Source: Terriglobales bacterium (GTDB lineage Bacteria > Acidobacteriota > Terriglobia > Terriglobales > Acidobacteriaceae). From it: a stretch of 46,604 bases of DNA. The stretch lies in assembly GCA_035937135.1 (NCBI GenBank), contig DASYVL010000047.1:1-46604 (forward strand), written 5' to 3'. Shown in pieces: positions 1-7,995 of this stretch (position 1 is its first letter; the number at the start of each line of letters is the position of its first letter). A program made the position numbers and the translations under genes. The notes below the pieces were generated by a model that worked only from the letters and a program-made list of their open reading frames with translations, had not been told where the DNA came from and made no database searches.

Positions 1-55
1 GCACGGTACAATGCAGGATTCCTTGTGCGTCGAGGGACGGCGCAGGGAATCTCCC

Positions 56-1165
56 ATGATGAACAAGATGATCGTCGCCAACGTGGTGCACCGGCCGCTG
101 CGCTCGGCCATCAGCGCCGTCGCCATCGCCGTCGAGGTGACTCTGATTCTGGTGATTGTCGGTCTCGCCAACGGCATCCTCAACGACTCCAAGCAGCGCC
201 AAGAGGGCATCGGCGCCGACGTCATGGTGCGTCCGCCCGGCTCCTCCTTCATCATGGGTGTCACCGGCTCCCCGGTCTCCATCAAGGTCGCGGACGTGCT
301 CCGCAAAGCTCCGCACGTGGTCGCCGTCGCGCCCGTGGTGACTCAGATCTCCACCAGCGGAGGCACGGTCGAGGTGCTCTATGGCATCGACCTCGCCAGC
401 TTCGAGTCCATGGGCGGCCCCTTCCACTACCTCAAGGGGGGACCCTTCCAGGGACCCGACGACATCATCGTGGACGACTTCTTCGCCGACTCGAAGAACG
501 TGAAGGTCGGCTCCACCATGGAGGTTCTGAATCACAACTTCCGCGTCGCCGGCATCGTGGAGCACGGCAAGGGCGCGCGCAAGTTCATGCCGATTGCGAC
601 TGTGCAGGACATGGTCGGCGCCCAGGGCAAGGCCTCCATCTTCTACCTGAAGCTCGACGACCCGGCCAACGCCGACGCCGTCGCCGCCCAGATCAAGCTC
701 ATCCCCGGAATGGAAAAATACGGCGTCCAGTCCATGCGGCAGTGGCTCTCGCTCATGACTGCAAGTAATCTCCCCGGCCTCTCTACCTTTATCGACGTGG
801 TCATCGGGGTGGCGGTGTGCATCGGCTTCATCGTCATCTTCCAGGCCATGTACACCGCGGTCATGGAGCGCACCCGCGAGATTGGCATCCTGAAATCTCT
901 GGGAGCCTCCAAGGGCTACATCGTGCAGATCATCCTGCGCGAGACCTTGCTCATGGCGCTGGCAGGCGTCGTGCTCGGCATCCTGCTCAGCTTGACCACC
1001 GCCGAGGGCATCCGCCACGAGTTCCCCACCCTGCGTGTGCTCATCACGAGCGGCTGGATCCTCCGCGCTACGGCCATCGCCTTTGCCGGCGCCATCCTCG
1101 GCGCCATCTATCCCGCCTTCAAAGCCGCGCAGAAAGACCCCGTGGACGCCTTGGCCTACGAGTAG
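56..1165 (+). CDS. FtsX-type ABC transporter permease (MacB-like)
   Basis: Inner-membrane permease of a three-part export or lipoprotein-type ABC transporter; its ATPase partner would lie upstream, outside the window. The 369 residues show one N-terminal membrane helix (about 19-41), a periplasmic domain of about 200 residues, and three C-terminal helices (about 245-270, 297-318, 335-355). The cytoplasmic loop ERTREIGILKSLGASK after helix 2 is the conserved FtsX-family coupling segment. I chose the ATG at 56 because AGGGA lies about 8 nt upstream; an ATG at 11 would add 15 hydrophilic residues and the ATG at 59 is also possible. The family is certain. The substrate cannot be read from sequence. 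Confidence 0.85.
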   Translation: MMNKMIVANVVHRPLRSAISAVAIAVEVTLILVIVGLANGILNDSKQRQEGIGADVMVRPPGSSFIMGVTGSPVSIKVADVLRKAPHVVAVAPVVTQISTSGGTVEVLYGIDLASFESMGGPFHYLKGGPFQGPDDIIVDDFFADSKNVKVGSTMEVLNHNFRVAGIVEHGKGARKFMPIATVQDMVGAQGKASIFYLKLDDPANADAVAAQIKLIPGMEKYGVQSMRQWLSLMTASNLPGLSTFIDVVIGVAVCIGFIVIFQAMYTAVMERTREIGILKSLGASKGYIVQIILRETLLMALAGVVLGILLSLTTAEGIRHEFPTLRVLITSGWILRATAIAFAGAILGAIYPAFKAAQKDPVDALAYE

Positions 1166-1184
1166 GCCGGTGCCCGCGCCCGCG

Positions 1185-1214
1185 TTGACAATCCGCGCGC
1201 CCTTCCGCTATCTT
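1185..1214 (+). promoter_or_regulatory. sigma70-like promoter for rplM-rpsI
   Basis: TTGACA at 1185-1190, an 18-nt spacer, and TATCTT at 1209-1214. It leaves a leader of about 100 nt before rplM. That leader holds a weak hairpin, CCTATC (1253-1258) against GATAGG (1270-1275), which could be a site for ribosomal-protein autoregulation, though nothing proves it. A second weaker pair (TTGACT 1277, TATCTC 1299) sits too close to the start codon to be the main promoter. Confidence 0.6.
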
Positions 1215-1318
1215 TGAAGCTTCAGTTGTCTTGCAGTTGCCCGCCTGAGGTTCCTATCTTAAGTGTTCCGATAGGGTTGACTTGAGCGGTTTTCTTTCTA
1301 TCTCTGGAGATTTTTGGA

Positions 1319-1762
1319 ATGTCTACCTATTTCCCCGGCGCCGGGGAAATCGAGCGCAAGTGGTACGTCGTGGACGCGGCGGGGCAGACCCTCGGCCGCC
1401 TCGCTACGCGTGTGGCCCGCATCTTGAGCGGCAAGGAAAACCCCCGTTTCACGACCTTCCTCGATACCGGCGACCACGTCATCGTCATTAACGCCGCCCA
1501 GATCCACGTCACCGGCCTGCGCGCCGACCAGAAGCTTTACCACCGCTACACCGGCTTCCCGGGCGGACTCAGGACCGAGAGCTTCCGCAAGCGCTTTGAG
1601 CGCAAGCCCGAGGCCATCGTGGAGGACGCCATCGTGGGCATGCTGCCCAAGACCAAGCTGGGCCGCGCCATGGCCAAGAAACTCAAGGTCTATCGCGACG
1701 ACAAGCACCTGCACCAGGCCCAGAAACCGCAGGCGCTGTTGCTGGCCCGCAGAGGGGCATAG
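1319..1762 (+). CDS. rplM: 50S ribosomal protein L13
   Basis: L13 binds 23S rRNA early in assembly of the large ribosomal subunit. The 147-residue product matches the family in length and carries the expected segments: [17 protein letters not shown] near the N-terminus, GDHVIVINA at about 51-59, HRYTGFPGG at about 75-83 and the basic [18 protein letters not shown] segment. The N-terminus has a short extra [12 protein letters not shown] before the conserved core. GGAG at 1305-1308 is the likely ribosome-binding site. It is followed by rpsI, the usual bacterial partner, but a strong hairpin terminator lies between the two genes. Confidence 0.97.
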   Translation: MSTYFPGAGEIERKWYVVDAAGQTLGRLATRVARILSGKENPRFTTFLDTGDHVIVINAAQIHVTGLRADQKLYHRYTGFPGGLRTESFRKRFERKPEAIVEDAIVGMLPKTKLGRAMAKKLKVYRDDKHLHQAQKPQALLLARRGA

Positions 1763-1769
1763 GGTTTCC

Positions 1770-1797
1770 GCAGCCGCTTCGCGGCTGCTATTTTTTG
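1770..1797 (+). terminator. intrinsic terminator or attenuator between rplM and rpsI
   Basis: GCAGCCG (1770-1776) pairs with CGGCTGC (1782-1788) around the loop CTTCG, followed by TATTTTTTG with six T in a row. This is a textbook rho-independent terminator, placed 24 nt before the rpsI start, inside an operon that is normally co-transcribed. It may set the L13:S9 ratio or attenuate the operon. Confidence 0.75.
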
Positions 1798-1820
1798 AAG
1801 AAAGGTTTTGACCGAACAGC

Positions 1821-2216
1821 ATGGCAGAACAGGTTCATTACTACGGCACCGGACGCCGCAAGACCAGCATCGCCCGGGTATATCTGCGCCCCGGCAGCGG
1901 CACCTTCCAGATCAACGGTCGCCCTTTTGAGAGCTATTTCGTGACCGAGTCGCAGCGCAACAAGGCCCGCCAGCCGCTGATGCTCACCGAGACCGCGGCC
2001 ACCTTCAACGTCAGCGCCACCGTCTGCGGCGGCGGCGTCGATGGACAGGCCGGCGCCGTCAAGCTGGGGATTGCTCGCGCCCTGCTCGGATTCAACATCG
2101 AACTGCGTCCCAAGCTCAAGGCCGCAGGCATGCTCACTCGCGATTCGCGCTCCAAGGAGCGCAAGAAGTACGGCCAGAAGGGCGCTCGTAAGCGCTTCCA
2201 GTATTCGAAGCGGTAA
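1821..2216 (+). CDS. rpsI: 30S ribosomal protein S9
   Basis: S9 sits in the small-subunit head, and its C-terminal tail reaches the P-site tRNA. The 131 residues include [16 protein letters not shown] at the N-terminus, [19 protein letters not shown] in the middle and the diagnostic basic end [17 protein letters not shown], so the gene is complete. The upstream purine run AAGAAAGG (about 1798-1805) is a loosely spaced ribosome-binding site. No promoter is obvious between the terminator after rplM and this start, so expression probably depends on read-through from rplM. Confidence 0.97.
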   Translation: MAEQVHYYGTGRRKTSIARVYLRPGSGTFQINGRPFESYFVTESQRNKARQPLMLTETAATFNVSATVCGGGVDGQAGAVKLGIARALLGFNIELRPKLKAAGMLTRDSRSKERKKYGQKGARKRFQYSKR

Positions 2217-2293
2217 GAAATCTCCCCCGGCGGGGGGAATCAATCCCGAGCGGGCTGCAAGCCGCGAAGGATGCAATTCAACAAGGAGGTAGT

Positions 2294-3187
2294 TTGGCGA
2301 ATATCACCATGAAGGAGCTGCTCGAAGCGGGCGTCCACTTCGGGCACCAGACCAAGCGCTGGAATCCCAAGATGAAGGAATTCATCTTCGGCGAGCGCAA
2401 TGGCATTTACATCATCGACCTGCAGAAGACCCTCAAGATGTTCAAGGACGCCTCCAAGTTCGTGCAGGATCAGGCCGCCGCGGGCAAGACCCTCCTCTTC
2501 GTCGGCACTAAGCGCCAGGCGCAGGACGCCATCTCCGAGGAAGCCCAGCGCTGCGGCATGTTCTACGTGAACCAGCGCTGGCTGGGCGGGCTGCTCACCA
2601 ACTGGATCACCGTGCAGAAGTCGGTCAAGCGCCTCAAGGAGCTCGACGAGATGGCCACCGACGGCCGCTACGACCTGCTGCCCAAGAAGGAAGTCATCAA
2701 GCTGGAGCGCGAGCGCAAGCACCTGCAGACGAACTTGGCCGGCATCAAGAGCATGACCCGCCTGCCCGATGCCCTCTTCGTCATCGACTCCAACAAGGAA
2801 CAGATCGCCGTTCGCGAAGCCCGCAAGCTCGGCATCCCCGTGGTCGCGGTGGTGGACACCAACTGCGACCCCAGCGAAGTGGATTACGTCATCCCCGGCA
2901 ACGACGACGCCCTGCGCGCCATCCGCCTCTTTGCCTCCAAGGTCGCCGACTCGGTCGCCGAAGGCGCCCAGTCGCTTTCGGACCAGCAAGGCGCGGAGAT
3001 CTCCGCCATGGCCGAAGCTGCCCCCGTCGAAGGCGAAGCCCCCGCGGCCGATGCGCCCGAGGTCCCGGCCGAGGCAACCGCCGCGGAAGCCGAAGACGTC
3101 AGCATGGAAGACGTCCTGGGCCAGGGCACGCGCAAGAGTCCCGCCGCCAAGGCCGAGGCCGATCCGGTCGAGTCCAAGACGTACTAG
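2294..3187 (+). CDS. rpsB: 30S ribosomal protein S2 with acidic C-terminal tail
   Basis: S2 binds the small subunit late, together with S1. The core (about residues 1-235) starts with the family signature [20 protein letters not shown] and includes [16 protein letters not shown] and the [17 protein letters not shown] segment. The start codon is TTG, supported by AAGGAGGT at 2283-2290 and by the conserved N-terminus. The protein has 297 residues against roughly 240 in E. coli; the extra ~60 residues are Ala/Glu/Pro-rich and acidic and probably disordered. It precedes tsf, the classical rpsB-tsf pair, with a hairpin repeat in the gap. Confidence 0.97.
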   Translation: MANITMKELLEAGVHFGHQTKRWNPKMKEFIFGERNGIYIIDLQKTLKMFKDASKFVQDQAAAGKTLLFVGTKRQAQDAISEEAQRCGMFYVNQRWLGGLLTNWITVQKSVKRLKELDEMATDGRYDLLPKKEVIKLERERKHLQTNLAGIKSMTRLPDALFVIDSNKEQIAVREARKLGIPVVAVVDTNCDPSEVDYVIPGNDDALRAIRLFASKVADSVAEGAQSLSDQQGAEISAMAEAAPVEGEAPAADAPEVPAEATAAEAEDVSMEDVLGQGTRKSPAAKAEADPVESKTY

Positions 3188-3196
3188 CATGGACTG

Positions 3197-3224
3197 TGTG
3201 GCACAGGCGTCCTCGCCTGTGCGT
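3197..3224. repeat. hairpin repeat, copy A
   Basis: GCACAGGCG (3201-3209) and CGCCTGTGC (3214-3222) form a perfect 9-bp stem around the loop TCCT, preceded by GTGTG. It belongs to a family with about eight copies in this window. It lies between rpsB and tsf, has no T tract, and so is not a standard terminator. Confidence 0.7.
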
Positions 3225-3308
3225 GGCCCGCGTGCTCAAGACGGCGCGGGTCAAGTCCTGTATAGCCCCGGCAAACCGGGCATCTTCGGAAGGCACTTCT
3301 AAGAGAAA

Positions 3309-3968
3309 ATGGGTACAGCCACCGTGACCATCTCAGCCTCACAAGTCAAAGAACTCCGCCAGAAGACTGGCGCCCCCATGATGGACTGCAAGCAGGCGCT
3401 CGAAGGCGCCAAGGGCGACATGGAACAGGCCATCGTCCTGCTGCGCAAGAAGGGTGTTGCCACCGCCGCCAAAAAGGCCGTGCGCGTCACCAGCGAAGGC
3501 GCAGTGGCCAGCTACATCCACGCCGGCGGAAAGATCGGCGTGCTGGTCGAGGTCAACTGCGAGTCCGACTTCGTCGCCCGCACCGACGACTTCAAGGACC
3601 TGGTGCACGACATCGCCATGCACATCGCCGCCAGCGATCCCAAGTTCATCCGCCGCGAGGACGTCACCCCCGAGGCCTACGAGCGCGAGAAGGAGATCTA
3701 CCGCGGGCAGGCCAAGGCCACCGGCAAGCCTGAGAACGTCGTCGAGAAGATCGTCGAGGGCAAGATGGGCAGGTTCTACGAGGAGGTCTGCCTCTACGAC
3801 CAGCCCTTCATCAAAGAACAGACCATCACTATCTCCCAACTCATCGCCAGCAAGGTCGGCAAGCTGGGCGAGAACCTCTCCGTCCGCCGCTTCGCCCGCT
3901 TCAAGGTCGGAGACGTCGGCGAGACCGTCGCCATCGGCAAGCCGCCCCAGGAGCCCAAAGCCGAGTAG
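3309..3968 (+). CDS. tsf: translation elongation factor Ts (short form)
   Basis: EF-Ts is the nucleotide-exchange factor that reloads EF-Tu with GTP. The N-terminal UBA-like domain reads [19 protein letters not shown], and the EF-Tu-contacting motif appears as NCESDFVAR (usually TDFVA). At 219 residues it is shorter than the E. coli protein (283) and seems to have a reduced C-terminal half, a known short form in many phyla. The C-terminal signature [15 protein letters not shown] is present. The ribosome-binding site is weak (AAGAGAAA just before ATG). It lies downstream of rpsB. Confidence 0.96.
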   Translation: MGTATVTISASQVKELRQKTGAPMMDCKQALEGAKGDMEQAIVLLRKKGVATAAKKAVRVTSEGAVASYIHAGGKIGVLVEVNCESDFVARTDDFKDLVHDIAMHIAASDPKFIRREDVTPEAYEREKEIYRGQAKATGKPENVVEKIVEGKMGRFYEEVCLYDQPFIKEQTITISQLIASKVGKLGENLSVRRFARFKVGDVGETVAIGKPPQEPKAE

Positions 3969-4036
3969 CGTACTTGTTCCCCGGACGGCGGGCTGCCGCC
4001 TCTTCTTTCTTGCCGCGCCTGTATACTTGCTTACCT

Positions 4037-4744
4037 ATGCCGCTGGTCTTCAAACGCATCCTGCTCAAGCTTTCCGGCGAGGCGCTGGCCGCAGGCCAGG
4101 GCTTCGGCGTGGACACCAAGCGCGTGGAGGAGATCGCCTCCGAGCTGCAGGACGTCCACTCCCTCGGCATCCAGATCGCCATCGTAGTGGGCGGCGGCAA
4201 CTTCTTCCGCGGCACCGAGCAAAGCGAGATGGACCGCGTGGCCGCCGACCACATGGGCATGCTGGCCACGGTCATCAACGCCCTGGCCCTGCAGGACGCC
4301 CTGGAGAAGCTCGGCATCTACACCCGCGTCATGTCCGCCATCGAGATGCACGAGGTGGCCGAACCCTTCATTCGCCGCCGCGCCATCCGCCACCTGGAGA
4401 AAGGCCGCATCATCGTCTTCGCCGCCGGCACCGGCAATCCTTACTTCTCCACCGACACCGCCGCCTCCCTCCGCGCCATGGAGATCAAGGCCGACGCCAT
4501 CCTCAAGGCCACCAAGGTGGACGGCATCTACGACGCCGACCCGGTCCAGGTGAAGGACGCGCACATGTTCGACCGCATCAGCTACATGGACGTCCTGAAA
4601 AAAGGCCTGAAGGTGATGGACTCCACCGCCATCAGCCTCTGCAAGGACAACAACCTGCCCATCGTGGTCTTCAACCTCAACACGCGCGGCAACATCCGCC
4701 GCGTGGTCACCGGCGAGAAGATCGGCTCCCTGGTCAGTGCTTAG
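4037..4744 (+). CDS. pyrH: UMP kinase
   Basis: Phosphorylates UMP to UDP with ATP; a bacterial amino-acid-kinase-fold enzyme with no eukaryotic counterpart. It has 235 residues, the normal length. Visible motifs are [11 protein letters not shown] (phosphate loop), [11 protein letters not shown], the [16 protein letters not shown] loop, and VDGIYDADP near the nucleotide site. The ATG at 4037 is chosen over an in-frame ATG at 3974 because homologues begin about here and TATACT (4022-4027) ends only 9 nt before it. No Shine-Dalgarno sequence is present, so the transcript may be leaderless. It follows tsf and precedes frr, the common bacterial order. Confidence 0.95.
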   Translation: MPLVFKRILLKLSGEALAAGQGFGVDTKRVEEIASELQDVHSLGIQIAIVVGGGNFFRGTEQSEMDRVAADHMGMLATVINALALQDALEKLGIYTRVMSAIEMHEVAEPFIRRRAIRHLEKGRIIVFAAGTGNPYFSTDTAASLRAMEIKADAILKATKVDGIYDADPVQVKDAHMFDRISYMDVLKKGLKVMDSTAISLCKDNNLPIVVFNLNTRGNIRRVVTGEKIGSLVSA

Positions 4745-4774
4745 CTGTTTTCGTCCGTCATCCTGGGTATCGTT

Positions 4775-4840
4775 TGTCATCCTGAGCGAGGCCGGACCCT
4801 GAGCCGGCCGAAGGGGACGGGCGAGTCGAAGGACCTCTAA
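4775..4840. repeat. dispersed intergenic repeat (GTCATCCTGAG type)
   Basis: Begins TGTCATCCTGAGCGAG (4775-4790) and ends AGTCGAAGGACCTCT. Partial copies appear just before (GTCATCCTGGG, about 4757) and after (GAGTCGATGGATCTCGG, about 4863). Related elements sit at 14547-14576 and 23075-23115. It fills much of the pyrH-frr gap. Confidence 0.6.
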
Positions 4841-4900
4841 CCCTCTCCAGCCGTGCGTAGTGAGTCGATGGATCTCGGCCTGAGAGCTACACGGGTCTCT

Positions 4901-5029
4901 CTACCACCCCCCGATCTCCGCCAGGCTCGCTAGTGCTTCCTCGGCCTGTTTTTGAGTCACGCCCGCGCTCTCTGCGATTTGCTCCAGCGCGCGCGCCGTC
5001 AATCGCGCCTTTTCGTTTCCGGAGTCCAT
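4901..5029 (-). CDS. small hypothetical protein, divergent from frr
   Basis: A 42-residue ORF read away from frr. The product is helix-prone with alternating charged and small residues, beginning MDSGNEKARLTARALEQI and ending in ALASLAEIGGW. This composition is unlike the Arg/Ala-rich shadows elsewhere on the opposite strand. GAGACGAG precedes the ATG. TATAAT at 5047-5052 reads TATA on both strands, so one AT-rich box could serve both genes. I recognise no family. It could be a real small protein or chance; codon statistics are weak at this length. Confidence 0.4.
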   Translation of the reverse strand: MDSGNEKARLTARALEQIAESAGVTQKQAEEALASLAEIGGW

Positions 5030-5046
5030 CGCTCGTCTCTTGTGTT

Positions 5047-5052
5047 TATAAT
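5047..5052 (+). promoter_or_regulatory. -10 box upstream of frr
   Basis: A perfect TATAAT, 35 nt before the frr ATG. I see no convincing -35 hexamer at the usual distance. A start point near 5059 would give a leader of about 29 nt. Confidence 0.5.
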
Positions 5053-5087
5053 GTGCGCTTCGAAATCCTTCGCCAGGCGACCGGACC

Positions 5088-5675
5088 ATGACCCAGCTCA
5101 CGATGGCAAGCGTTCCCGCTCTCAAAGAATCCTACCTGCAACTCAAGGCCCGCATGGACAAGGCGGTCGAAGACTTCCGCCAGGAACTCACCGGCGTGCG
5201 CACTGGCCGCGCCTCGGTGCACATGCTCGACTCCATCCGCCTGGAATACTACGGCTCACAGATGCCGCTGAACCAGATCGCGCAGGTGCACGCCCCGGAG
5301 CCTCAACTGCTCACCGTGCAGCCCTTCGACCCCACGTCGTTGGCCACAATCGAGAAGGCCATCCGCTCCGCCGATCTTGGCCTGAATCCCATGAACGACG
5401 GCAAGCTCATCCGCATCCCGGTGCCGCCACTCACCGAGGAGCGCCGCAAGGAAATGGTCAGGCACGTGCACAAGGTCCTCGAAGACCACCGCACCGCGGT
5501 GCGCAACATTCGCCGCGACGGCAACGAGCTCATCAAGAAAGCGCTCCGGGAAAAGAAGATCAGCGAGGACGAGGAGCGCCGCTCCCACGACGAGATCCAG
5601 AAGCTCACCGACACCGAGATTAAGAAGATAGAAGAGATGAGCGCCGCCAAGGAAAAGGAAGTCATGTCGGTCTAG
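5088..5675 (+). CDS. frr: ribosome recycling factor
   Basis: RRF, with EF-G, splits post-termination ribosomes. The 195 residues include the triple-helix-bundle signature VEDFRQELTGVRTGRASVHM, the LLTVQPFDPTSLATIEKAI segment, and IRIPVPPLTEERRKEMV. The C-terminal helix ends IKKIEEMSAAKEKEVMSV. An in-frame ATG at 5103 would give 190 residues, closer to the family's ~185; either start is plausible and no strong Shine-Dalgarno separates them. The gene ends the translation block and follows pyrH after a repeat-rich gap. Confidence 0.96.
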   Translation: MTQLTMASVPALKESYLQLKARMDKAVEDFRQELTGVRTGRASVHMLDSIRLEYYGSQMPLNQIAQVHAPEPQLLTVQPFDPTSLATIEKAIRSADLGLNPMNDGKLIRIPVPPLTEERRKEMVRHVHKVLEDHRTAVRNIRRDGNELIKKALREKKISEDEERRSHDEIQKLTDTEIKKIEEMSAAKEKEVMSV

Positions 5676-5690
5676 CTCCCGCGTGGGTGC

Positions 5691-5715
5691 GTGGCACGGC
5701 CGTCCTCGGCCGTCG
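5691..5715. repeat. hairpin repeat, copy B
   Basis: GTGGC is followed by ACGGCCG (5696-5702) and CGGCCGT (5707-5713) pairing around TCCT. It lies just upstream of the -10 box of the molybdopterin oxidoreductase gene. Confidence 0.7.
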
Positions 5716-5725
5716 CCTTCACCCT

Positions 5726-5731
5726 TATAAT
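5726..5731 (+). promoter_or_regulatory. -10 box giving a probable leaderless transcript
   Basis: TATAAT ends 9 nt before the ATG at 5741, so the predicted start point falls within about 3 nt of the start codon. No Shine-Dalgarno sequence fits in between. Confidence 0.5.
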
Positions 5732-5740
5732 CATCCCTGG

Positions 5741-7852
5741 ATGAAGCGCGTGGTCCACGCCGCCTGCCCGCACGATTGTCCCGACGCCTGTGGTGTGCTC
5801 ATCACCGTCGAGGACGGGCGCGCTACCAGGATCCAGGGCGATCCCAAACATCCGGTAACGCGCGGATTCCTCTGCGCCAAGGTCGCCAAGTATCTGGACC
5901 GCGTCTATTCGCCCGACCGCGTCCTCTATCCCATGCGGCGCAGGAAGAACGCGCCCAAGGGCGAAGGACAGAAGGGCCCGGGAGACTTCGAACGAATCTC
6001 GTGGGACGCGGCGCTAGACACGATCTGTGAGCGCTTCCGCGGTATCTCGAAGGAGTTCGGCCCCGAAGCCATCCTTCCCTACTCTTACGGCGGGACGCTG
6101 GGCGCTTTGAACGGCGCCTCCATGGACCGGCGCTTCTTCCACCGCCTGGGCGCCTCGCAGCTCAACCGCACCATCTGCGCCACCGCCGGAGGCGATGCGC
6201 TCATCTCGGTGATTGGCGTGAAGGAAGGCACCGAGCCCGAGCAGTTTCGCCATTCGCGCTACATCCTGGCCTGGGGCGCGAACATCCACGGCGCCAACGT
6301 CCACCTGTGGCCGTTCATCGAGGAGGCGCGGCGCGCCGGCGGCAAGCTGGTGGTCATCGATCCCTACCGCACGCGCACCGCCGCCTGCGCCGACTGGTAT
6401 CTGCCCATCCATCCGGGAACCGACGTGGCCCTGGCGCTGGGCATGATGCACGTCATCATCGGCGAGAATCTCTATGACGCCGACTTCGTCGCCCGCCACA
6501 CTCTGGGTTTCGACGAACTGCGCAACCGGGTGCAGGAGTACCCGCCGCTGCGCGTCGCCGCCTGGACCGGCATCGCCGCCGCGGACATCGTCCGGCTGGC
6601 GCGCGAGTACGCCACCTGCCGTCCCGCCGCCATCCGCGTGAACTACGGCGTGCAGCGCTCGGAGAATGGCGGCATGGCCATGCGCTCCATCGCCATGCTG
6701 CCCTGCATCACGGGCTCTTGGAAGGAGGTGGGCGGCGGCCTGCAACTTTCCACCAGCGGCGGATTCCCGCTGGACAAGGCTGCGCTCGAGCGCCCCGACC
6801 TGATGAAGTCCGGCCCCCTCGGCCGTCCGGCGCGCCTGGTCAACATGACGGAGCTGGGCAAGGTGCTCACCTCGCCGGGCTTTTCGCCCGTCCAGGCGCT
6901 TTTCGTTTACAACTCCAACCCGGCGGCCATCGCTCCCAACCACAACGATGTCGTCCGTGGCCTGCGACGCGACGACCTCTTCACCGTGGTGCACGAGCAG
7001 TTCTTCACCGACACTACCGATTACGCCGACGTCCTGCTGCCCGCGACCACATTTTTCGAGCACAAGGATTTGCAGGCCTCCTACGGCCACTATTACCTGC
7101 AGATGTCCGAACAGGCCATCGCACCCCTGGGCGAGTGCCGCTCCAACGTCGAGCTGTTCCGCGGCCTGGCCCAGCGCATGGGCTTTGAGGAGGAGTGCTT
7201 CCAACAGTCCGAGGACGAGATGATGGACCTGGCCCTGGCCAGCGGCCACTCCCGGTTCGCCGGCATCAACCGCCAGCGGCTGGAAGCGGAAGGCCACGTG
7301 CGCTTAAATTTCTCGAACGGCCAGGCTCACGACCGCTCCGCGCCCTTCCTGCCCTTCGCCGAGGGCAGGTTCCCCACCCCCAGCGGCAAGGCAGAGCTTT
7401 CCAGCGACGTCCTGGCGGCCCAAGGGCTGGATCCGGTGGCTTGCTTCGTCCCCCCGCGCGAGTCTCGCCATACCGAGCTGGCCCGTAAGTTCCCGCTGGA
7501 GCTGCTGGCACGCAAGTCGGACAACTTCCTGAATTCCAGCTTCTGCAATCTGGAGTCGCTGCAACCGCTGGAGCAGCCGGAACTCCTCGAGATCCATGCT
7601 GAAGACGCGGCGGCGCGCTCCATCCGCGACGGCGACCGTGTCCGGGTGTTCAACGAGCGCGGCGAGATCGTGCTCACCGCGCGCGTCAACGGCACGGTTC
7701 CCCGGGGCGTGGTGGCCGCGCGCCTCAACTGGGCCAAGCTGACCCCAGGCGGACGCAACATCAACGTGCTCACCTCCGAGCGGCTCACCGACATTGGCGC
7801 CGCCGCCACTTTCTATTCCGTGCTGGCGGAAGTGGAGCGTGCTTCTGCCTGA
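5741..7852 (+). CDS. molybdopterin oxidoreductase catalytic subunit
   Basis: A 703-residue member of the DMSO-reductase superfamily, which holds a bis-molybdopterin-guanine dinucleotide Mo or W centre. The N-terminus binds a [4Fe-4S] cluster: C9, C13 and C17 (CPHDCPDAC) and C45 in RGFLCAK. Other family segments are ILAWGANIHGANVHLWP, KLVVIDPYRTRTA, the DYADVLLPATTFFEHKD region and a C-terminal dinucleotide-binding domain with ARSIRDGDRVRVFNERGE. No signal peptide or Tat motif is seen, so it should be cytoplasmic. No partner iron-sulphur or membrane subunit is adjacent. The ATG at 5741 is preferred to 5687 because the cysteine motif follows at the usual distance. The substrate is not inferable. 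Confidence 0.88.
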   Translation: MKRVVHAACPHDCPDACGVLITVEDGRATRIQGDPKHPVTRGFLCAKVAKYLDRVYSPDRVLYPMRRRKNAPKGEGQKGPGDFERISWDAALDTICERFRGISKEFGPEAILPYSYGGTLGALNGASMDRRFFHRLGASQLNRTICATAGGDALISVIGVKEGTEPEQFRHSRYILAWGANIHGANVHLWPFIEEARRAGGKLVVIDPYRTRTAACADWYLPIHPGTDVALALGMMHVIIGENLYDADFVARHTLGFDELRNRVQEYPPLRVAAWTGIAAADIVRLAREYATCRPAAIRVNYGVQRSENGGMAMRSIAMLPCITGSWKEVGGGLQLSTSGGFPLDKAALERPDLMKSGPLGRPARLVNMTELGKVLTSPGFSPVQALFVYNSNPAAIAPNHNDVVRGLRRDDLFTVVHEQFFTDTTDYADVLLPATTFFEHKDLQASYGHYYLQMSEQAIAPLGECRSNVELFRGLAQRMGFEEECFQQSEDEMMDLALASGHSRFAGINRQRLEAEGHVRLNFSNGQAHDRSAPFLPFAEGRFPTPSGKAELSSDVLAAQGLDPVACFVPPRESRHTELARKFPLELLARKSDNFLNSSFCNLESLQPLEQPELLEIHAEDAAARSIRDGDRVRVFNERGEIVLTARVNGTVPRGVVAARLNWAKLTPGGRNINVLTSERLTDIGAAATFYSVLAEVERASA

Positions 7853-7903
7853 GCCGGCGTTGCAACCCCCCGGCATCCATAAGCATCTTTGTTGTCATAG
7901 TTT

Positions 7904-7932
7904 TTGCGCGGGAGCGGGGCCTACCGTATAAT
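7904..7932 (+). promoter_or_regulatory. sigma70-like promoter for bamA
   Basis: TTGCGC (7904-7909), a 17-nt spacer, and a perfect TATAAT (7927-7932). The leader to the GTG start at 7996 is about 57 nt. Confidence 0.7.
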
Positions 7933-7995
7933 GCCCGTTTCCTCTAACTCTCCGGTCGAGGTCGTCTTATTTCTGGCTCTCATCAGGAAAAGCCC

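Noticed and set aside
1277-1304. Second promoter just before rplM (TTGACT-N16-TATCTC)
   Set aside because: It would start transcription within the ribosome-binding site region; the upstream TTGACA-N18-TATCTT pair fits better.
2228-2239. Hairpin TCCCCC/GGGGGGA after rpsI as a terminator
   Set aside because: Loop and stem are weak and no T tract follows; rpsB is close downstream.
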